From Streptomyces sp. NBC_01288 (GTDB lineage Bacteria; Actinomycetota; Actinomycetes; Streptomycetales; Streptomycetaceae): a stretch of 64,000 bases of DNA. The stretch covers positions 1,860,001-1,924,000 of the forward strand of contig NZ_CP108427.1 of NCBI RefSeq assembly GCF_035982055.1, given 5' to 3'. Under the pieces are notes generated by a model. It was given only the letters and a program-made list of their open reading frames with translations. It had not been told where the DNA came from and did no database searches. Both the position numbers and the translations under genes were made by a program. This document shows, piece after piece, positions 60,363-64,000 of this stretch. How positions within the stretch are numbered: position 1 is the first letter of the stretch; the number at the start of each line of letters is the position of its first letter.

Positions 60363-62546
60363 ATGTCTGACCCCACGGCGCGGATCCACATCCTGCGCGC
60401 GGCGGGCACCGCCCTCGTCGTGGAGCTCACCGAGCCGGTGCCCAGAGTGCTGCACTGGGGGGCCGACCTGGGTGACCTCTCGCAGGACGCCCTGGCCGCG
60501 CTCGCCCTGACCGGCGAACCCGCCGTGCTCAACAACTCCGTCGACATCCCGCGCCGGTTCACCGTCTGGCCCACCGAGGCCGACGCCTGGTCGGGCACCC
60601 CGGCCCAGGAGGGCCATCTCGCCGGCGCGTTCGCCGCGCCCCGGCTGACCCTGGCCGACAGTTCCTGCCGACCACGGGCGGCGGGCGGGGAGTTGACCCT
60701 TTACCTCACCGACCCCGGAACCGGACTCGACGTCACCCTCTCCTACCGTCTGGAACCCTCCGGAGTACTGGGCGTACGGACCACGCTCACCCGTCGGCCG
60801 GACGCCGACCCGGCACCGTACGACCTGGCGCACATCACCACGCTGCTGCCGCTGCCGCGCCGCGCCTGTGAGGTCCTCGACTTCACCGGCAAGTGGAGCC
60901 GGGAGCGCTCACCCCAGCGGCAGCCGCTGGGCTTCGGCACCCATGCCCGTGAGGTGCGGCGGGGCAAGCCGGGACTGGACTCGCCGTACGTCATGGCGGT
61001 GGGCGTGCCCGGATTCGGCTTCCGCGCCGGGGAGATCTGGGCCGTTCACGTGGCCTGGAGCGGCGACCAGCGGTATCTGGCCGAGCAGTTGCCGGAGGGC
61101 GCGGGCACCCATGCGGCGGTGCTCGGCGGCGGCGAACTCCTGCGGGCCGGGGAGATCCGGCTCGCACCCGGCGAGTCGTACACCGCCCCGGTCTGTCACT
61201 TCGCCTGGTCCGACCTGGGCCTGGACGGGCTCGCCGACCGCTTCCACACCCTGCTCCGGGCCCGCCCCGCCCATCCTCGCGGCCCCCGCCCGGTGATCCT
61301 CAACAGCTGGGAGGCGGTGTACTTCGACCACGATCTCGACCGGCTGCTACGGCTGGCCGACCGGGCCGCCGAGGTCGGGGTCGAGCGGTTCGTGCTGGAC
61401 GACGGCTGGTTCCGGGGCCGTCGTTCGGACGACGCCGGGTTGGGCGACTGGACCGTCGACCCGGTGGTGTGGCCCGAGGGACTGACCCCGCTGGTGGACC
61501 ATGTGCGCTCGCTCGGCATGGAGTTCGGCCTGTGGGTCGAGCCGGAGATGATCAACCTGGACTCCGACCTGGCCCGCGAGCACCCCGACTGGGTGCTGGG
61601 CCCCGCCCGCGGGGTCGGTCCCGCGGCACGTCATCAGCATGTGCTGGACCTGGCCAACCCCGATGCCTGGCAGTACCTGTTGGACGCGCTGGACGCGCTG
61701 GTGGAGAAGTACGCCATCGCCTATCTCAAGTGGGACCACAACCGGGAACTCCACGAGACCGTGCACTCCGCCGCCGACCGTCCCGTGGCGCACGCCCAGG
61801 TGGTGGCCCTCTACCGGCTGATCGACGCGCTCCGGGAGCGCCATCCGGCGCTGGAGATCGAGAGCTGCGCCGCCGGTGGCGGACGGGTCGACCTGGGCAT
61901 CCTGGAGCGGACCGACCGGGTCTGGGCCTCGGACTGCAACGACCCGGTGGAGCGCCAGACCATCCAACGCTGGACCGCGCAGCTGCTGCCCCCCGAACTG
62001 GTCGGCACCCATGTGGGCCCGCACACCAGCCACACCACGGACCGCGCCAGCTCCGATCAACTCCGCCTGACCACCGCCCTGTTCGGGCACGCGGGCATCG
62101 AACAGGACCTCACCCGCTGCTCCCCGGAGGAACTCGCCCGGCTCACCGCCTGGACCGCGCTCCACCGCGAGCTGCGTCCGCTGCTCCACGGCGGGCGCAC
62201 GGTCCGCGCCGATCTCGCCGACGAGTCGACCCTGCTGCACGGAGTCGTGGCCCACGACGGGTCGGCCGCGCTGTACTGCTGGGCGCGGCTCGCCACCTCC
62301 CCCGAGGGACAGTACGGGCGGGTGCCGTTGCCCGGCCTCGATCCCGAGGCGACCTATCGGGTGCGGGTGCGCAGCGAGCTGGGCCGGCCGTCCTTCCACG
62401 AGGTGACGGAACCCGCCTGGCTGCCCGCGGCCCTCGCCGACGGCCTGTCCCTCCCCGGCTCCGTCCTCACCGTCGCCGGCCTGCCCCTGCCGAACCTCAA
62501 CCCCGAGCAGGCCCTGCTCCTCGAACTCACGAGGACGGCCGGCTGA
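60363..62546 (+). CDS. GH36 alpha-galactosidase
   Basis: 727 residues, no signal peptide, so intracellular. GH36 barrel with W-E-A-V-Y-F-D-H, D-D-G-W-F-G/R-G-R, nucleophile D458 in L-K-W-D-H-N-R, C-A-A-G-G-G-R-V-D and acid/base D524 in W-A-S-D-C-N-D. Length fits tetrameric GH36 group I enzymes (about 720-730). It cleaves alpha-galactose from imported oligosaccharides, complementing the secreted GH27. ATG 60363 with GGAAAGGAA upstream; the 95-bp gap from the lipoprotein gene contains GC-rich dyads and may hold an internal terminator or promoter. Confidence 0.95.
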   Translation: MSDPTARIHILRAAGTALVVELTEPVPRVLHWGADLGDLSQDALAALALTGEPAVLNNSVDIPRRFTVWPTEADAWSGTPAQEGHLAGAFAAPRLTLADSSCRPRAAGGELTLYLTDPGTGLDVTLSYRLEPSGVLGVRTTLTRRPDADPAPYDLAHITTLLPLPRRACEVLDFTGKWSRERSPQRQPLGFGTHAREVRRGKPGLDSPYVMAVGVPGFGFRAGEIWAVHVAWSGDQRYLAEQLPEGAGTHAAVLGGGELLRAGEIRLAPGESYTAPVCHFAWSDLGLDGLADRFHTLLRARPAHPRGPRPVILNSWEAVYFDHDLDRLLRLADRAAEVGVERFVLDDGWFRGRRSDDAGLGDWTVDPVVWPEGLTPLVDHVRSLGMEFGLWVEPEMINLDSDLAREHPDWVLGPARGVGPAARHQHVLDLANPDAWQYLLDALDALVEKYAIAYLKWDHNRELHETVHSAADRPVAHAQVVALYRLIDALRERHPALEIESCAAGGGRVDLGILERTDRVWASDCNDPVERQTIQRWTAQLLPPELVGTHVGPHTSHTTDRASSDQLRLTTALFGHAGIEQDLTRCSPEELARLTAWTALHRELRPLLHGGRTVRADLADESTLLHGVVAHDGSAALYCWARLATSPEGQYGRVPLPGLDPEATYRVRVRSELGRPSFHEVTEPAWLPAALADGLSLPGSVLTVAGLPLPNLNPEQALLLELTRTAG

Positions 62547-62573
62547 CCGTAAAGGGCGAGGCGTACGGTCAGC
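62542..62573. terminator. Bidirectional hairpin carrying both stop codons
   Basis: GCTGACCGTA (62542-62551) pairs with TACGGTCAGC (62564-62573) around a 12-base loop. The left arm contains the GH36 stop (62544-62546) and the right arm contains the stop of the convergent methyltransferase gene (62569-62571), so translation termination and the transcription hairpin coincide for both genes. Confidence 0.7.
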
Positions 62574-63396
62574 GGGGCCGTCTGCCCGCGGTGAGCAGAT
62601 GTCCGCTGGTGCCGAGCAGCGTGGGCTCGGACTCGATCCGGCGGGTGGCCGCCAGGACGGCCTCGCGGCGGTCGGGGTCGTCCAGCCAGTCCTCGATGCC
62701 GCCCATCAGCCAGGCGACGCCTTCGAGGCCGTACTGGCCCTCGACGGTCAGGCCGGTCTCCGCGAACTCCTCGGGGGCCTCGTGCGGTCGGGCGAAGTAG
62801 GCGGTCGTGAAGAGGCCGCCGTCCTGGGAGTCGTGGCGTCCCTCCTCCGTCTCCCGGTCGACCCGCGCGCGGTGCGGGGCGGTGAAGTACAGCTCCTGCT
62901 TGAGCAGGTCGTGCAGGCCCGCGAACCGGTTGATCGTCACCGCGACCACCAGACCGCCCGGCCGCACCACCCGACGCGCCTCGCTCAACGCCCGTACCCG
63001 GTCGGCCCGTTCGGGCAGGTGGTACAGCGGTCCGAGCAGCAGCACCACGTCGTACGAGGTGTCTTCGGCGGGCAGCGCTCTGGCGTCCCCGGCGCGGGCG
63101 TCGACCCCGGGCAGCCGGCCCGCCTGTTCCACGTGCAGCGGTACGGGGTCGACGAGTCGGACCTCGTACCCGTCCCGCGCGAGCCACTCGGCATGGATAC
63201 CGCTGCCTCCACCGACGTCCAGCAGCTTCGCGGGGGCCGCCGGGAGCAGCCGCCGCAGCACGTCCTGGGTGCGCCAGAACTCCAGCCTGTCGGAGCCCTG
63301 TCTGAGGCGGCCGTCCTCCTTGCCCTGGGCGTAGTAGTCGAGGATCTCCTCGCGAACACCGACGGCGGGGTCCTGCGCGCGTGTCGTCTCGGTCAT
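62569..63396 (-). CDS. Class I SAM-dependent methyltransferase
   Basis: 275 residues from ATG 63396. Motif I L-L-D-V-G-G-G-S-G-I-H-A, acidic R-L-V-D-P-V-P, D-A-R-A-L-P, D-V-V-L-L-L-G-P-L-Y-H-L and V-R-P-G-G-L-V-V-A-V form a complete small-molecule methyltransferase. The L-G-P-L-Y-H-L segment is typical of a group of actinobacterial enzymes of unknown substrate. The start overlaps the stop of the response-regulator gene upstream (ATGA), an unusual pairing. Confidence 0.92.
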   Translation of the reverse strand: MTETTRAQDPAVGVREEILDYYAQGKEDGRLRQGSDRLEFWRTQDVLRRLLPAAPAKLLDVGGGSGIHAEWLARDGYEVRLVDPVPLHVEQAGRLPGVDARAGDARALPAEDTSYDVVLLLGPLYHLPERADRVRALSEARRVVRPGGLVVAVTINRFAGLHDLLKQELYFTAPHRARVDRETEEGRHDSQDGGLFTTAYFARPHEAPEEFAETGLTVEGQYGLEGVAWLMGGIEDWLDDPDRREAVLAATRRIESEPTLLGTSGHLLTAGRRPR

Positions 63397-64000
63397 CGCC
63401 CCAGGGTGCGATCCGGCGTGTCCGCCTCGCAACGGGATTCCGGCGTGCGGGCCGTCACCAGCCCCGACTCGTAGGCGAACACGACGAGTTGGGCGCGGTC
63501 CCGGGCTCCGAGCTTCGTCATCGCCCGGCTGATGTGGGTCTTCGCCGTGAACGGGCTGATGACCATGTGGGCGGCGATCTCCTCGTTGGTGAGACCGCGC
63601 GCGGCCAGCGCGGTGACCTCGCGCTCGCGGCGGGTGAGGTGTTCCAGGCCGGAGGGGGTGGAGCGGTCCGGGGGCCGGGACACGAACTCGCCGATGAGGG
63701 TGCGGGTGACGGCCAGGGAGAGGAGTGCCTCGCCGCCGGCCACGATCGCGATCGCCTGGAGCAGGTCCGCCGGGTCGGTGTCCTTGAGGAGGAAGCCGCT
63801 GGCGCCCGCGCGCAGCGCCTCGAAGACGTACTCGTCCAGGCCGTAGTTGGTGAGGATGACGACCCGGACGGCGGAGAGTGCCGGGTCGGCGGCGATGCGG
63901 CGGGTGGCCTCGATGCCCGTCATCACCGGCATCTGTACGTCGATCAGCGCGATGTCCGGGAGTTGTGCGCGGACGAGGGCCAGGCCCTGTTCGCCGTCGG
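63393..64000 (-). CDS. NarL/FixJ-type response regulator, 5' end outside window
   Basis: The frame is open to the right window edge; 201 residues are visible. The receiver domain keeps I-A-L-I-D-V-Q-M-P-V-M-T-G with the phosphoacceptor aspartate encoded near 63941, T in I-L-T-N-Y and K in F-L-L-K-D; the LuxR HTH has L-T-R-R-E-R-E-V-T-A-L-A-A-R-G and I-S-P-F-T-A-K-T-H-I-S-R-A-M-T-K-L. Its kinase is presumably just beyond the edge. The ATG at 63932 is internal to the receiver domain and is not the start. Confidence 0.93.
   Translation of the reverse strand, partial: DGEQGLALVRAQLPDIALIDVQMPVMTGIEATRRIAADPALSAVRVVILTNYGLDEYVFEALRAGASGFLLKDTDPADLLQAIAIVAGGEALLSLAVTRTLIGEFVSRPPDRSTPSGLEHLTRREREVTALAARGLTNEEIAAHMVISPFTAKTHISRAMTKLGARDRAQLVVFAYESGLVTARTPESRCEADTPDRTLGR

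Noticed and set aside
1..64000. Biosynthetic gene cluster, prophage, CRISPR, insertion sequence, tRNA or rRNA
   Set aside because: No polyketide or peptide synthetase, phage structural, integrase, transposase, Cas or RNA gene signatures were seen; the ccr block is primary metabolism.

Overview
The window is a high-GC actinobacterial chromosome segment, almost certainly Streptomyces or a close relative. The codon third positions are nearly all G or C, GTG and TTG starts are common, genes overlap by ATGA or GTGA, and the order 3-hydroxyacyl-CoA dehydrogenase / TetR / ccr / meaA / CitE-like lyase / MaoC / acyl-CoA dehydrogenase / psd / pssA matches what I remember of the S. coelicolor ccr region. 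I see no rRNA, tRNA, CRISPR, insertion sequence or prophage.

Layout. 1-1413: end of a RidA gene, a GNAT acetyltransferase, a HEAT-repeat protein. 1754-12682: ethylmalonyl-CoA (EMC) pathway block (two-module hydroxyacyl-CoA dehydrogenase, TetR, ccr, ethylmalonyl-CoA mutase, CitE-type lyase, MaoC hydratase, acyl-CoA dehydrogenase) followed by psd-pssA for phosphatidylethanolamine synthesis. 12753-19191: housekeeping and accessory singles (glycerate kinase, ADP-ribosylglycohydrolase, SDRs with divergent regulators, Nudix). 19192-22467: an accessory patch with a decayed tandem-repeat field (190-bp period), an orphan VapB-type antitoxin, a small membrane protein and a HEAT/LRV-like repeat protein. 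22592-29612: sirtuin, methyltransferase, NarL-type two-component pair, DNA alkylation repair pair (ogt, ada-alkA) and an aminotransferase. 29681-31672: TetR/SDR divergent pair with a striking double operator, and a small DUF5519-like protein. 31697-34053: pit, small membrane protein, ppk2, a likely phosphate/polyphosphate operon. 34346-39425: secreted M1-type metallopeptidase, then an FHA protein with a PIN/NYN-like N-terminus divergent from a transmembrane Ser/Thr kinase. 39540-44892: IclR regulator and a three-gene betaine-type N-demethylation operon. 44928-49720: macrodomain, FAD oxidoreductase, inositol-phosphatase-like and gamma-glutamyltransferase-like genes. 49819-62546: ROK regulator divergent from a seven-gene glycan-utilisation operon (GH27, two ABC permeases, GH95, CE7-like esterase, solute-binding lipoprotein, GH36). 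62569-64000: methyltransferase and the 3' part of a LuxR-type response regulator.

How the genes work together. The EMC block converts crotonyl-CoA plus CO2 through ethylmalonyl-, methylsuccinyl-, mesaconyl- and methylmalyl-CoA to glyoxylate and propionyl-CoA, serving acetate assimilation and extender-unit supply. The glycan locus has secreted and cytoplasmic glycosidases plus an ABC importer lacking its own ATPase, consistent with use of a shared MsiK-type ATPase. Several intergenic regions contain dyads placed exactly on or between promoter elements (ccr, the 30.3-kb SDR, the ROK/GH27 gap, the IclR/demethylase gap); these are the most testable regulatory predictions. All functions are assigned by reading motifs; no database search was run.
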